Origin: Clostridia bacterium
GTDB taxonomy: Bacteria; Bacillota; Clostridia; Oscillospirales; Acutalibacteraceae
Direction of reading: 5' to 3'
DNA: 57,411 bases
Assembly (NCBI GenBank): GCA_017443405.1
Contig: JAFRXS010000023.1
Coordinates: 1 to 57,411, forward strand
The notes beneath the pieces were generated by a model. It searched no databases, was not told where the DNA came from, and saw only the letters and a list, made by a program, of their open reading frames with translations. This document shows, piece by piece, positions 1 through 8,463 of this stretch (its first letter is position 1; every line of letters begins with the position of its first letter). A program made the position numbers and the translations under genes.

Positions 1-186
1 CTGCCTCTGAAAAACTGCTTCGCACCTTTGGACAAGGTATTGTTGAGCTATTTTGTGCTCTGAAGACGCCGCTTTGCTGACGCAAAGCAAGGATGAAGAG
101 CGCGAAAGAGCCAAAAAGACCCGGCCAAAGGCGATTCGGGTTCGACTCCCCTTACCCTATGATGATAAAACAAAAGGAGGTGAAGT
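1..186. other. Left-edge non-coding stretch, unidentified
   Basis: No convincing coding frame is visible here; one frame is open for about 25 codons from the window edge and then stops. A hairpin (GCTTTGC/GCAAAGC) lies near 75-93. A motif resembling a tRNA T-arm (GGGTTCGACTCCC) lies near 156-168, but its five-pair stem is not supported and no matching acceptor strand is visible. The segment ends in a strong AAGGAGGTG ribosome binding site at 174-182. It could be the 3' part of a structured RNA cut by the window edge. Confidence 0.3.
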
Positions 187-237
187 ATGTGCACCGAGAA
201 TACCCTGAAGCTCGTTCTTGAAAAGGCTTCGGAGTGA
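187..237 (+). CDS. 16-residue micro-ORF overlapping a terminator
   Basis: ATG at 187 follows a textbook AAGGAGGTG site by five bases, and the frame (MCTENTLKLVLEKASE) stops with TGA at 235-237. The last codons form the left arm of the intrinsic terminator that follows. A perfect ribosome binding site on so short a frame, with its stop in the hairpin loop, resembles a leader peptide or a small secreted or regulatory peptide. No similar peptide is recognised. No regulated gene follows on the same strand, because the next gene is convergent, so a classical attenuator is unlikely. Translation is inferred only from the site and start codon. Confidence 0.45.
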   Translation: MCTENTLKLVLEKASE

Positions 238-252
238 CCCCGAAGCCTTTTT
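225..252. terminator. Bidirectional intrinsic terminator
   Basis: An eight-pair stem (GGCTTCGG at 225-232, CCGAAGCC at 240-247) is followed by TTTTT on the plus strand and by TTTTC on the minus strand. It can end both the micro-ORF transcript and the sugar operon arriving from the right. Confidence 0.8.
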
Positions 253-268
253 CATTTGCACCGCCGAT

Positions 269-559
269 TCAATCCTGTTTTTCGCCCGGTTCCCGCTTCT
301 TATCGAGCCTTCTGTTCCTGAAATACACTATGATATTGAGCGATACTACTGTCAGGTTGAAGAAGTACGCGATGAGCACGTAGTTTATATTTCCCGCGAC
401 GAATTTCGCCGTTATGCCCGCGATATAGCCCAGCGTTATCAGCAGGATGAACGGCAGGCTCATGTTTTTCGCGGTCTTTGCCTTTACGTTCTTCGCCAGC
501 GACACGGGCCACGAAAGCCCGAAGCAGACGAGCATCACGGTCTCGAGTATATGCGCCAT
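269..559 (-). CDS. PQ-loop / SemiSWEET-like small membrane protein
   Basis: This 96-residue protein has three predicted membrane helices and the tryptophan-proline turn of PQ-loop proteins (SWP near residue 17), followed by a TAK-x-x-SLPF segment and a GYIAGI helix. That matches the single three-helix bundle of bacterial SemiSWEET-type proteins, which work as dimers and can carry small sugars; the assignment rests on pattern recognition. It is the last gene of a minus-strand group with a zinc-ribbon protein, an alpha-galactosidase and a GPH symporter, which fits a sugar-related role. The substrate cannot be told. Confidence 0.65.
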   Translation of the reverse strand: MAHILETVMLVCFGLSWPVSLAKNVKAKTAKNMSLPFILLITLGYIAGITAKFVAGNINYVLIAYFFNLTVVSLNIIVYFRNRRLDKKREPGEKQD

Positions 560-596
560 TTCGTCGCGCTCCTTATCCGTTATTTTCCGCCGCGGT

Positions 597-794
597 TCAG
601 GGGAACAGCGTGCAGCCCTGACGGCGGTAGTTTTCTATCATCTCGTCGGCCCTTTCGCGCGTGAAGCCGAAATAGTCGGCGAGGCAGTCTATGCACATAA
701 AACCCTCGGTCGCGCCGCGGTTCACGAGCTTGCGGTAAAAGCCCTCATCGTCGCCGGGGAGGGCTTTGCCGCATTTTACGCAGACGCGCGGCAT
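597..794 (-). CDS. Small zinc-ribbon protein
   Basis: A 65-residue protein with two CxxC pairs (Cys5/Cys8 and Cys34/Cys37) that should bind one zinc ion. The C-terminal half is charged and helical. It starts three bases after the stop of the alpha-galactosidase gene, so the two are almost surely co-transcribed and perhaps translationally coupled. No signal peptide or membrane segment is seen, so it should be cytosolic. Small two-knuckle proteins of this kind occur in Clostridia without assigned function; DNA, RNA or protein binding are all possible. Confidence 0.6.
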   Translation of the reverse strand: MPRVCVKCGKALPGDDEGFYRKLVNRGATEGFMCIDCLADYFGFTRERADEMIENYRRQGCTLFP

Positions 795-797
795 TTT

Positions 798-1919
798 TTA
801 TTTAGAGAGGGTGCCTATGTACATCCTGCTGTCATGAGGCGCGAGGCGGAACTGCCAGAACTCCTTCTTTACGCCGACATGCTCGCCGGTGTAGGCGTCT
901 GTCAGGTCGAGACCGTAGCCGGTGTCGGCGGGGATGCCCAGACCGTCGAAATAGACCCTGCCCCAGCGCTCGCAGTCGTCGAAGTTCACGAACAGGAGCG
1001 CGAACTCGTTGTTCGAGAGATGCTTGAAGAACACGGTGGACCCGCCGTCGGTGTTCCTGATGAATGGCGGGCGCGCCTCCTCGTCCTGATTGATGCGGAT
1101 GAGCGTCTTGTTCGTGACGAGCTTAAGCGTTGTGTCGTCCATCTTGCGTATATCGCTGCCGAGCATGAGCGGAGCGGAATACATGCACCACAGCGCGAAT
1201 TCCGTCCTGTACTCCTCGTCCGTGCAGCCGGTGGAGCTGACGTTGCCCTCGTTGTGCATGCCGCAGGTGAGCATGTCGACGTCGTTGAAGCAGCCGGGAG
1301 CGGAGTAGCAGAGATTCTCCTTCTGCGAGAGGGCTATGTCGCGCATGGAGATCCAGCTGTCGTTGATGTCGCCGGTGGAGCGGTACATGTGCGCGCCGGC
1401 GGAGCGTATCCACTTGTGGACCTCGTCGCAGCCCCAGTTGCAGGCGGAGAAGAGTATCTCCCTGCCGCACGCCTTGAGCGCGAGACCCATGCGGCGGTAG
1501 AGGTACGGACCGTTGCTGTCCTCGGGACGGTAGCAGTTGTCGTATTTCAGGAAGTCCGCGCCGTACTCGGCGAAGGTCTCGGCGTCGAGGAATTCATGGT
1601 CGAAGCTGCCGGGATAGTCCGCGCAGGTGCGCGTGCCGTCGCAGGAATACATACCGAATTTGAGCCCCTTGGAGTGGACGTAGTCGGAGACCGCCTTCAT
1701 TCCCTCGGGGAATTTCTCCTTCGAGGGGACTATCTTGCCCGTGACGGGGTCGCGCTCGCGCTCCGACCAGCAGTCGTCGATGACGAGATACTCGTACCCC
1801 GCCTTGTCGAGACCCTTTTCGATGATCGCGTCCGCGAGCTCGCGGATGACCTTGTCGGAGATGTTCTCTCCGAACGTGTTCCAGGTGTTGAAGCCCATAG
1901 GGGGTGTTTTTGCCAGCAT
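798..1919 (-). CDS. GH27 alpha-galactosidase
   Basis: A 373-residue retaining alpha-galactosidase of glycoside hydrolase family 27 that releases terminal alpha-linked galactose from oligosaccharides. The N-terminal MGFNTWN block, the DDCW block near residue 48, the catalytic nucleophile Asp127 in KYDNC and the acid/base Asp184 in RSTGD are all visible. A short beta-sandwich tail follows the barrel. There is no signal peptide, so it acts in the cytoplasm on imported sugar. The upstream GPH symporter, 18 bases away, is the probable importer. The ATG follows a GGGAGG site. An N-acetylgalactosaminidase specificity within the same family cannot be excluded. Confidence 0.92.
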   Translation of the reverse strand: MLAKTPPMGFNTWNTFGENISDKVIRELADAIIEKGLDKAGYEYLVIDDCWSERERDPVTGKIVPSKEKFPEGMKAVSDYVHSKGLKFGMYSCDGTRTCADYPGSFDHEFLDAETFAEYGADFLKYDNCYRPEDSNGPYLYRRMGLALKACGREILFSACNWGCDEVHKWIRSAGAHMYRSTGDINDSWISMRDIALSQKENLCYSAPGCFNDVDMLTCGMHNEGNVSSTGCTDEEYRTEFALWCMYSAPLMLGSDIRKMDDTTLKLVTNKTLIRINQDEEARPPFIRNTDGGSTVFFKHLSNNEFALLFVNFDDCERWGRVYFDGLGIPADTGYGLDLTDAYTGEHVGVKKEFWQFRLAPHDSRMYIGTLSK

Positions 1920-1937
1920 ATCTGCCTCCCGGTTTAT

Positions 1938-3386
1938 TTATTGTTTTGTATTTTTTTCCGGCTCCGCCGGATCGGTTGCATTTTCGGAACTGTCGGCCTT
2001 TGCCGAGACTTTCGCGGTTATCTCCTCCATGTACTTGCCGTGGAGCTTGAATTTGAACGTGAAGATGAACAGCGACGCCAGCATGCCGAATATCGGCACG
2101 ACGAGCATCATCGAGGTCACGGTGTTCTTGACGGCGAGGGAATTCGCCGCGTGGAGTGTTTCGTCGTAGTGTGAGAACTCGAGCCCGGCGAAGAGTATGA
2201 CGGTCTGTATCGTGTAAGCCATCTTCTGCAGGAAGCCCTTCATCGAGAACGTGACGGATTCCGCGCGCGAGCCGTTCTTGACCTCGCCGTAGTCGACGAT
2301 GTCCGCGAGGAAGACGGTCTGCGAGACGAACATCGACGACGAGCCGATATTGCCCAGCAGATAGAAGATGTTCATCAGCATCAGCGAGCCCGCGAGCTTG
2401 AACGAGAGGAGCATGCCGGCGTAGGACAGGACGCAGAGAGCGAGCGAGAACTGGTAGATGCGCCTTCTTGACGTGAACTTCATCATGACCGGTATCACGA
2501 GCAGGCCGAGCACCGAGCCGACCGCCTGGAACAGGCTGAACGCCGACTGTGCCTTGGTGTCGTTGGCGACGACGTCGAAGAAGTACGCCCCGACGCCCGA
2601 GAACATGTAGAAGCCGGCGTTTGACAGCATCGCGAAAAGCATGAACCAGCGCAGCTGGTCGTTGCCGCCGACGGTGCGGAATATCGTTTTGAACGAGAAT
2701 TTATCCTTCGGCGCGGTCACTTGGTATTCTCTCGTGCGCGAAACGGAAATGAGCGAGAAGAATATCAGCGCGGCGGAGCAGACCAGCGCCGTCATGCCGA
2801 ACGAGCGCGCGTCCCAAACCTTCGCGCCGTTGGCGTCAGTCTGCGTCGAAAGGCTGAAAAGCGGCAGGATGAGCGGCGCGCCTATCGAGATGAGCCCCTG
2901 ACCGAGCCCCGAGAACGTGCGGGCGACGGTGGCTATCATGCTGCGCTCCTTCGGGTCGGACGTGAACGACGGGACCATCGACCAGTAGGGGATGTCCGCC
3001 ATCGTGTTCGTCATGCCCCACGCCACGTAAAGCACCGCGGCGTAAACGTAGAGCCACACGCTGCCCGGGGTTATGCCCGGGTTGTTGAACAGCAGGGCGA
3101 GAACGACGGCGTTCGTGAGCGTGCCTATGACGATCCACGGGCGATATTTGCCCATCTTCGTGCGCGTATTGTCGACTATCGTGCCCATGATCGGGTCGTT
3201 GATGCCGTCCCAGATACGCGCCAGCGGCGTGAGCAGCAGGAGGAACTTTTTGTTGAGCTGCAGGACGTCGGTCAGGTATTTCGCGAGATAGGAGTAGAAC
3301 ATACCGTAGCTGACGTCCAGACCGACGGCTCCGACGCCGTAGGTCAGCTTGCCGCTCCATTTGGTAACGTCAAACTTATTTGCCAA
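1938..3386 (-). CDS. GPH-family sugar:cation symporter (MelB-like)
   Basis: A 12-helix carrier of the glycoside-pentoside-hexuronide family within the major facilitator superfamily. The family hallmark near the N-terminus (ARIWDGINDPIMG followed by a TKMGKYRPWI segment) is clear, and a lysine-rich polar tail ends the protein. The partner gene is a cytosolic alpha-galactosidase, so alpha-galactosides such as melibiose or raffinose-type sugars are the likely cargo. I prefer the TTG start at 3386 because GAAGGGA lies six bases upstream; a TTG at 3404 is in frame but has no ribosome binding site. It is first in its operon, and I could not pick a good promoter in the about 90 bases upstream. Confidence 0.88.
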   Translation of the reverse strand: MANKFDVTKWSGKLTYGVGAVGLDVSYGMFYSYLAKYLTDVLQLNKKFLLLLTPLARIWDGINDPIMGTIVDNTRTKMGKYRPWIVIGTLTNAVVLALLFNNPGITPGSVWLYVYAAVLYVAWGMTNTMADIPYWSMVPSFTSDPKERSMIATVARTFSGLGQGLISIGAPLILPLFSLSTQTDANGAKVWDARSFGMTALVCSAALIFFSLISVSRTREYQVTAPKDKFSFKTIFRTVGGNDQLRWFMLFAMLSNAGFYMFSGVGAYFFDVVANDTKAQSAFSLFQAVGSVLGLLVIPVMMKFTSRRRIYQFSLALCVLSYAGMLLSFKLAGSLMLMNIFYLLGNIGSSSMFVSQTVFLADIVDYGEVKNGSRAESVTFSMKGFLQKMAYTIQTVILFAGLEFSHYDETLHAANSLAVKNTVTSMMLVVPIFGMLASLFIFTFKFKLHGKYMEEITAKVSAKADSSENATDPAEPEKNTKQ

Positions 3387-3480
3387 GTCGGTCCCTTCTT
3401 TCAAATACTGTTGCCGCGCAGGGCGGCGGGGAGCGTCCGTTCAGAGCCTTCGATGAGAGAGCGTCCCGCGCCGTCAACGC

Positions 3481-3504
3481 AAAAGAGCGCCTTGCGGCGC
3501 TTTT
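3481..3504 (-). terminator. Terminator of the housekeeping operon
   Basis: The stem AGCGCC/GGCGCT with a TTGC (plus-strand) loop is followed on the minus strand by CTTTT. It sits directly after the fmt stop codon and separates the operon from the sugar locus. Confidence 0.7.
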
Positions 3505-3508
3505 CGTG

Positions 3509-4417
3509 TCAGATTTTATGTCCGCGCAGGAAATCGGCGGCTTTCATGCGTTTGCCGCCCTCGGGGCGGATATCAGTCAATATGAGGACTTCGCCGTCGC
3601 CGCAGACAACGGCTATTCCGCGCGGGTCCGCGCGGCAGCTTCCCGCCGCTTCGCCCGAGGTCTCTCCCGGACGGACGGCGGCGTAGACCTGCATACCGTA
3701 CCCGCCGAGCGAAGTCCTCGCGACCGGCGCGGGGTTGAAGCCCCTTATCATGTTGCGCACGCTTTCCGCGGGCTTTGTCCAGTCGATGACCGCCTCGCTC
3801 TTGTCGAGCATCGGCGCCCAGGTCGCCTCGTCTTCGTTCTGCGGTACCGGCGTTATCTCTCCCGCGGCGTACTTTACGAGAGTTTCCGCGAGAAGAGAGG
3901 GCGAAAGCTCCGCCAGACGGTCGAAAAGCTCGCCCGCGGTCTCGTCCTCGCCGATCTCGACAGAGGCGGTCGAAAGCATGTCGCCGGAATCGAGCCCCTC
4001 CGCCATGAGCATTATAGTGACGCCGGCGACCTTATCGCCGTTTATGACCGACCGCTGTATCGGCGCCGCGCCGCGGTATTTCGGCAGCAGCGAGCCGTGG
4101 ACGTTTACGCAGGCATAGCGCGGCAGATCGAGTATGTTTTTCGGCAGTATCTTGCCGTAGGCGGCGACGACGAAAAAGTCCGCGTCCGCGGCTTTCAGCC
4201 GCCCGAACGCTTCATCCGAGCGCAGAGTGTCGGGCTGATAGACCGGGATGCCGGCTTCGAGAGCCGCCTCCTTGACGGGCGGCGGCGTTATCTCGCGCTT
4301 TCTGCCGCGCGGCTTGTCGGGCTGCGTGACAACGAGAGCTATCTCGTGCCCGTCGGCTATCAGTCGTTTAAGGGAAGGCACGGCGAAATCCGGCGTGCCC
4401 ATGAATACTATCCTCAT
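3509..4417 (-). CDS. fmt: Methionyl-tRNA formyltransferase
   Basis: This 302-residue enzyme formylates initiator Met-tRNA with 10-formyltetrahydrofolate. The N-terminal Rossmann-like domain opens with MRIVFMGTPDFAV. The active-site block NVHGSLLPKYRGAAP supplies the catalytic Asn and His, and LDSGDM supplies the Asp. The shorter OB-fold tRNA-binding tail follows. ATG at 4417 lies two bases after the def stop codon, the usual def-fmt pairing. It is the last gene of the operon. Longer open sequence upstream is only the def gene read in another frame. Confidence 0.97.
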   Translation of the reverse strand: MRIVFMGTPDFAVPSLKRLIADGHEIALVVTQPDKPRGRKREITPPPVKEAALEAGIPVYQPDTLRSDEAFGRLKAADADFFVVAAYGKILPKNILDLPRYACVNVHGSLLPKYRGAAPIQRSVINGDKVAGVTIMLMAEGLDSGDMLSTASVEIGEDETAGELFDRLAELSPSLLAETLVKYAAGEITPVPQNEDEATWAPMLDKSEAVIDWTKPAESVRNMIRGFNPAPVARTSLGGYGMQVYAAVRPGETSGEAAGSCRADPRGIAVVCGDGEVLILTDIRPEGGKRMKAADFLRGHKI

Positions 4418-4419
4418 TA

Positions 4420-4905
4420 TCAGCCGTTCTGCATCTTCTCGCCGGGCGCGAGCCGGTTGGAGTAAAGGATGCCGTCGAGATGATCCGTCTCGTGGCAGAA
4501 GCAGCGCGCCTTGAGGCCGTGAGCCTCGTAAACGTGCTTCTCGCCGTTGCGGTCGAGCGCCTCGAGCTTCACGTATTCGGGGCGCAGAGTCACGCCGCTG
4601 CGGTGCGGGATCGAAAGGCAGGCTTCCGATTCCCTCTGCTCTCCGGAGGATTCGACGATTTTCGGGTTGATGAGCTCGAGCTTGCTCTCGGGATCGTCCT
4701 CGTCGTTCATGTCGATGACGATTATCCTCTTGAGCACGCCGACCTGTACCGCGGCGAGCCCGAGGCCCTGATTCGCTCTCAGCGTGTCCCACATGTCGTC
4801 GATGAGTTCGTTTATGCGCGTGGAGCCGATCTCGTCGGGCTCGACCGCGCGGCTCTTTTTCGCGAGCGTGAAGGAGGGGATGGTTTTGATCTTTCTGAGT
4901 GCCAT
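4420..4905 (-). CDS. def: Peptide deformylase
   Basis: A 161-residue metalloenzyme that removes the formyl group from nascent proteins. The three signature motifs are present: GLGLAAVQ near residue 47, the cysteine motif around Cys97, and HETDH at residues 138-142, giving Cys plus two His as metal ligands. Motif 2 reads EACLS rather than the usual EGCLS, a mild variation. ATG at 4905 has AAGGTG upstream. It forms a working pair with the adjacent fmt and lies 14 bases after priA. Confidence 0.97.
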   Translation of the reverse strand: MALRKIKTIPSFTLAKKSRAVEPDEIGSTRINELIDDMWDTLRANQGLGLAAVQVGVLKRIIVIDMNDEDDPESKLELINPKIVESSGEQRESEACLSIPHRSGVTLRPEYVKLEALDRNGEKHVYEAHGLKARCFCHETDHLDGILYSNRLAPGEKMQNG

Positions 4906-4919
4906 GGTATCACCTTTTC

Positions 4920-7370
4920 TTATGTTCCCTCGGGGTCGGGAGTCACGTTGACTCCGACCCTTGAAAATTCCTTTTTTGAGCCCGTTTCGACGACGGCGGC
5001 TCTGAGCGCCTCGCGGAACCGGCTGTTGAATACGCATTTTATAAGGAGCCTGACGCGGTGCCTGCCGCTGAGGTATTCTATCCTCGGACGCGAGGGCCCC
5101 AGTATGATGAGCTTGAGAGAGTTCTCCCCGGCTTTTTCTTTGAGCTTTTGGAAAAAGAAGCCTGCCGCCGTGCCCGCGTCCCGCTCCGACGGCGAGGAGA
5201 ACATGACCTCGCACAGGTCGCAGTAGGGCGGATATATCATCGCTTTGCGCAGGCGCGTTTCCGTTTCGTAGAAGGAGCGGTAGTCCTGCGTCGAGGCGAG
5301 GCGTATTATCTCGTTTTCGGGCGAGAGCGTCTGTATGACCGCCCTGCCCGGCACGCTGCCCCTGCCGCTGCGCCCGACGACCTGAGTCAGCAGGTCGAAG
5401 GTGCGTTCCGCGCTGAGGTAGTCGTCGGAATAAAGCTGAGAATCGACCGATATGACGCCGACGAGCGTGACGTTGGGAAAGTCGAGTCCCTTCGCGACCA
5501 TCTGCGTGCCGAGGAGTATGTCGTAATCCCCCGCGGCGAAGCGCGCCAGCTTCGTTTCGTGAGCGGAGCGCGCCATCGTGGTGTCCGCGTCCATGCGCAG
5601 TACGCGCGCGCCGGGGAAAAGGTCCGAAAGCTCCTCTTCTATACGCTGCGTGCCGAAGCCGAAATAGCGGACCGCCTTTTCCCCGCAGTCCGGGCAGACG
5701 TCCGTGAACGGCGCGGAATAGCCGCAGTAGTGGCACATAAGGCGGTTGTTCGCTGCGTGATAGGTCAGCGATATGCTGCAGTTCGGGCAGGTCATGACCT
5801 TGCGGCAGCTTCCGCAGACGGCGAAGGTGTTGAATCCGCGCCTGTTGAGAAGCAGCAGCGACTGCTTGCCCGCGTCGAGGTTCGCCTGCAGTTCGTCGCG
5901 CAGACGCTTGCTCAGGGAGTTGGACACGAGCGCAGTCCTGTCGGACATGTCGACCGTGATGACCTCGGGCAGCACCGCGGCGCCGTAGCGGTTCTTCAGC
6001 TCCGTGAGCCTGTATCTGCCGTCGACCGCGCTGCGGAACGTCCCGATGGACGGCGTAGCCGATACGAGCAGCAGCAGCGCGCCGTTGTCGGCGCAGCGTT
6101 TTTTCGCGCAGTCGCGCGCGTCGTATTTCGGGGTCATCCCCGAGTGGTAGGAACGCTCCTGTTCCTCGTCGATGATGATGAGGCCGAGGTCCTTTACCGG
6201 CGCGAAAACGGCGCTCCTCGTGCCGACGACGACTCTCGCCTCGCCCCGCCTGACTCTTTTCCATTCGTCGAGCCTCTGCCCGGCGGACAGCGCGGAGTGC
6301 AGCACCGCGACGGTGTCGCCCCACCTGCCGTAAAACAGCGCGAGCGCCTGCGGAGTGAGCGATATCTCCGGAACGAGGACGATCACGCCCTTGCCGGAGT
6401 CGAGACATTCGTCGATAAGGCGCATGTAGACCTTCGTCTTGCCGCTGCCCGTGACGCCGAAAAGCAGTCCGCAGCCCGCGCCCGAATGCAGCATGTCGCG
6501 GTAGGTCGTGAAAGCCTTATCCTGTTCGTCCGTCAGCTCTATCTTTTTCGCGGACGGCTCGGCGGAGAGCGCGGCAGGGCGGCGGTAGACCTCCTCGTCG
6601 GACAGGACGATGACGCCCTTGCGTTCGAGAGCCGTGACCACCGCGGGCGTAAGACCCGTGAAATAGCAGATCTCTCCGACGGCGGCGGAGCCTGTCGCCC
6701 GCAGGACCTCGACGACGCTTTTCTGCGACGGAGTGAGCTTCGGGAGATCCGATTCGTCGCTCTCATACTCCGGCGCGAGCCTCGCGGTGCGTACCGTGGC
6801 GTCGCCCGTGCGCCGCACGCCCTCGTAGGACGAAACGGCGAGCCCCTTACGCTCGAGTCTTTCGCAGACGTCGGATGAGGGGGCCATCCCGGCGGCTTCG
6901 AGAAGCGAGTCCTTGCGGATGTACCTGCCGCGGCGCAGCAGGATGCCGAGTATCTCCCTTTCGTCGGGAGGCAGCTGGGCAGCAGTTTCCGGCGCGATGT
7001 CCGGCGCGGCGGTGAACTGTTCGACCGCTTTTATGAACAGCCCGCCCGGCAGCATCGCCCTTACCGCCTCAAAGAGGGGGCAGAACGTTCTGTCCGCGAC
7101 CCTTTCGGCGAGAGAGAGAAGGTCGGGGGTGAGCAGCGGCTCCGCGTCCGGATATGAAAAAACCGGTTTGAGTCCCCGGACGTCCCCGCTCTCGGAAACG
7201 GAAAAGACCATTCCCTGGCGGGGCTTGGACTTCGGGCCGCCGAACGGAACGAGCACGCGGCAGCCCGGGACTATTTCGTCAAAGCCATCGTGACCGTCCG
7301 GCAGGACGTACGAATACAGCCTGTCGAACGCGAGCTTCGTGCCCTCGACCGCGACTGAGGCTATTCTCAC
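4920..7370 (-). CDS. priA: Primosomal helicase PriA
   Basis: An 816-residue superfamily 2 DNA helicase that restarts stalled replication forks. The order is a 3'-DNA-binding N-terminal domain, a winged-helix region, Walker A GVTGSGKT at 305-312, Walker B region IIIDEEQ at 398-404, a cluster of paired cysteines (CGSC, CPNC, CHYC, CPDC) that bind two zinc ions, and helicase motifs V and VI ending with the QVVGRSGR block. The box usually written DEEH reads DEEQ here. The start overlaps the stop of rpoZ by four bases. Confidence 0.96.
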   Translation of the reverse strand: MRIASVAVEGTKLAFDRLYSYVLPDGHDGFDEIVPGCRVLVPFGGPKSKPRQGMVFSVSESGDVRGLKPVFSYPDAEPLLTPDLLSLAERVADRTFCPLFEAVRAMLPGGLFIKAVEQFTAAPDIAPETAAQLPPDEREILGILLRRGRYIRKDSLLEAAGMAPSSDVCERLERKGLAVSSYEGVRRTGDATVRTARLAPEYESDESDLPKLTPSQKSVVEVLRATGSAAVGEICYFTGLTPAVVTALERKGVIVLSDEEVYRRPAALSAEPSAKKIELTDEQDKAFTTYRDMLHSGAGCGLLFGVTGSGKTKVYMRLIDECLDSGKGVIVLVPEISLTPQALALFYGRWGDTVAVLHSALSAGQRLDEWKRVRRGEARVVVGTRSAVFAPVKDLGLIIIDEEQERSYHSGMTPKYDARDCAKKRCADNGALLLLVSATPSIGTFRSAVDGRYRLTELKNRYGAAVLPEVITVDMSDRTALVSNSLSKRLRDELQANLDAGKQSLLLLNRRGFNTFAVCGSCRKVMTCPNCSISLTYHAANNRLMCHYCGYSAPFTDVCPDCGEKAVRYFGFGTQRIEEELSDLFPGARVLRMDADTTMARSAHETKLARFAAGDYDILLGTQMVAKGLDFPNVTLVGVISVDSQLYSDDYLSAERTFDLLTQVVGRSGRGSVPGRAVIQTLSPENEIIRLASTQDYRSFYETETRLRKAMIYPPYCDLCEVMFSSPSERDAGTAAGFFFQKLKEKAGENSLKLIILGPSRPRIEYLSGRHRVRLLIKCVFNSRFREALRAAVVETGSKKEFSRVGVNVTPDPEGT

Positions 7371-7585
7371 TTGTCGCCGTGCAGATCGGTGGATTCGATG
7401 ATGCTGCAGTCGCCCTTGAGTATCTTCTCCATCGCCATGGTGACTTCCTTGTCGTCGACCGGCCTGTCGTTGTTCGCCTTCGCGTCGTCGACTATGTCGC
7501 GCGCGAGCTTTGCGGTGGCGGTCACGAGAGAGAAATGGCTGATGCTGCCGTTTCTGGTCATCTTATTGATATCGGGGTTCAACAT
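7367..7585 (-). CDS. rpoZ: RNA polymerase omega subunit
   Basis: The 72-residue omega subunit helps assemble and stabilise the beta-prime subunit of RNA polymerase. The order of an N-terminal SHFSLVTATAKLAR segment and a central region with the family's conserved lysine/valine pattern matches clostridial omega. It sits between gmk and priA, the order common in Bacillota. AGGAGG precedes the ATG, the gap to gmk is 17 bases, and its stop overlaps the priA start. Confidence 0.93.
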   Translation of the reverse strand: MLNPDINKMTRNGSISHFSLVTATAKLARDIVDDAKANNDRPVDDKEVTMAMEKILKGDCSIIESTDLHGDK

Positions 7586-7602
7586 TTGTTTTTCCTCCTG
7601 TT

Positions 7603-8193
7603 TCAGTTTAGTTCAAAGCAGTAGCCGTCGATGAGTGAGGATATCTCGTTCACGCACTGCGTGAGATCGTCGTTGACTACCGTGTATCTGTATCTGCCGC
7701 TGAGCTTCATCTCTTCGGCCGCGAGAGCCATGCGGCGTTCTATCTCGTCCATATTGTCCGTGCCTCTGCCGATGAGCCTGTGCCTGAGTATCTCGACGGA
7801 CGGGGGCATGAGGAACACCGACAGACATTCGGGATATTCGGCGATTATGTTCGCCGCGCCGCGCGTCTCTATGACGAGTATCGCCGCGAGCCCGCGCGAG
7901 GTGATGCTGCGTATCTCGGATTTCAGTGTCCCGTAGCAGTTGCCGGAGTATTCCGCGTACTCGACGAAATCCCCGTGCTCGACGCCGTCGCGGAATGCCG
8001 CGGCGGAGATGAAATGATAGTCCACTCCGTCCGTTTCGCCCTGGCGCGGTCTCCTCGTCGTCGCGGATACCGAGAGCGCGAGGCGCGGATCTTTAGAGAT
8101 GAGCGTTTTCGCGACGGTGTCCTTGCCGCAGCCCGAGGGCCCGGAGATGACAACGAGCTTTCTTCCCGGGAATACGTTTTTGCTCTCTTCCAT
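7603..8193 (-). CDS. gmk: Guanylate kinase
   Basis: A 196-residue enzyme that phosphorylates GMP to GDP. The P-loop reads GPSGCGKDT near residue 18, followed by the GMP-binding TTRRPRQGE-x-x-G-x-DYHF block. I chose ATG at 8193 because AAAGGGAG precedes it and the product then has normal length; further upstream the frame runs into remA. Its neighbours remA, rpoZ and priA are in the conserved gene order. Confidence 0.96.
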   Translation of the reverse strand: MEESKNVFPGRKLVVISGPSGCGKDTVAKTLISKDPRLALSVSATTRRPRQGETDGVDYHFISAAAFRDGVEHGDFVEYAEYSGNCYGTLKSEIRSITSRGLAAILVIETRGAANIIAEYPECLSVFLMPPSVEILRHRLIGRGTDNMDEIERRMALAAEEMKLSGRYRYTVVNDDLTQCVNEISSLIDGYCFELN

Positions 8194-8206
8194 GGTCGAC
8201 TCCCTT

Positions 8207-8440
8207 TTACTGTTCGGCCGCCGAAGCGATATCTTCCGGATCCAGGTATGAGAGGACAAGATCATCGCAGTCCGTTATTATGACCGATTTCGTTCTTCTT
8301 CCGTGCGTCGCATCGATGAGCGTCCCGCGCTCCTTGCCGTCCTGCACCATACGCTTGACGGGCGAGGAGTCGGGCGAAACGACCGCGACGACGCGCGCGG
8401 CGTTGACGTAATTGCCGAAACCTATGTTTATAAGCTTCAT
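8207..8440 (-). CDS. remA: RemA (DUF370) DNA-binding regulator
   Basis: A 77-residue protein opening with [17 protein letters not shown], the clear signature of RemA/DUF370. In Bacillus subtilis RemA forms rings that bind DNA and activate matrix and osmoprotection genes; here only the family is seen. The ATG at 8440 follows a GGGGGTGG stretch. It lies between yicC and gmk, the conserved clostridial location, 13 bases before gmk and 23 bases after yicC. Confidence 0.94.
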   Translation of the reverse strand: MKLINIGFGNYVNAARVVAVVSPDSSPVKRMVQDGKERGTLIDATHGRRTKSVIITDCDDLVLSYLDPEDIASAAEQ

Positions 8441-8463
8441 TCCGGCCACCCCCGCGGCAGGTA

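Noticed and set aside
140..172. tRNA or tmRNA 3' end
   Set aside because: Only the T-loop-like core matches. The five-pair T-stem has two mismatches, and there is no acceptor partner or CCA end in the expected place.
447..2174. A 575-codon plus-strand frame across the sugar locus
   Set aside because: It is antisense to the zinc-ribbon, GH27 and symporter genes, all with clear family motifs.
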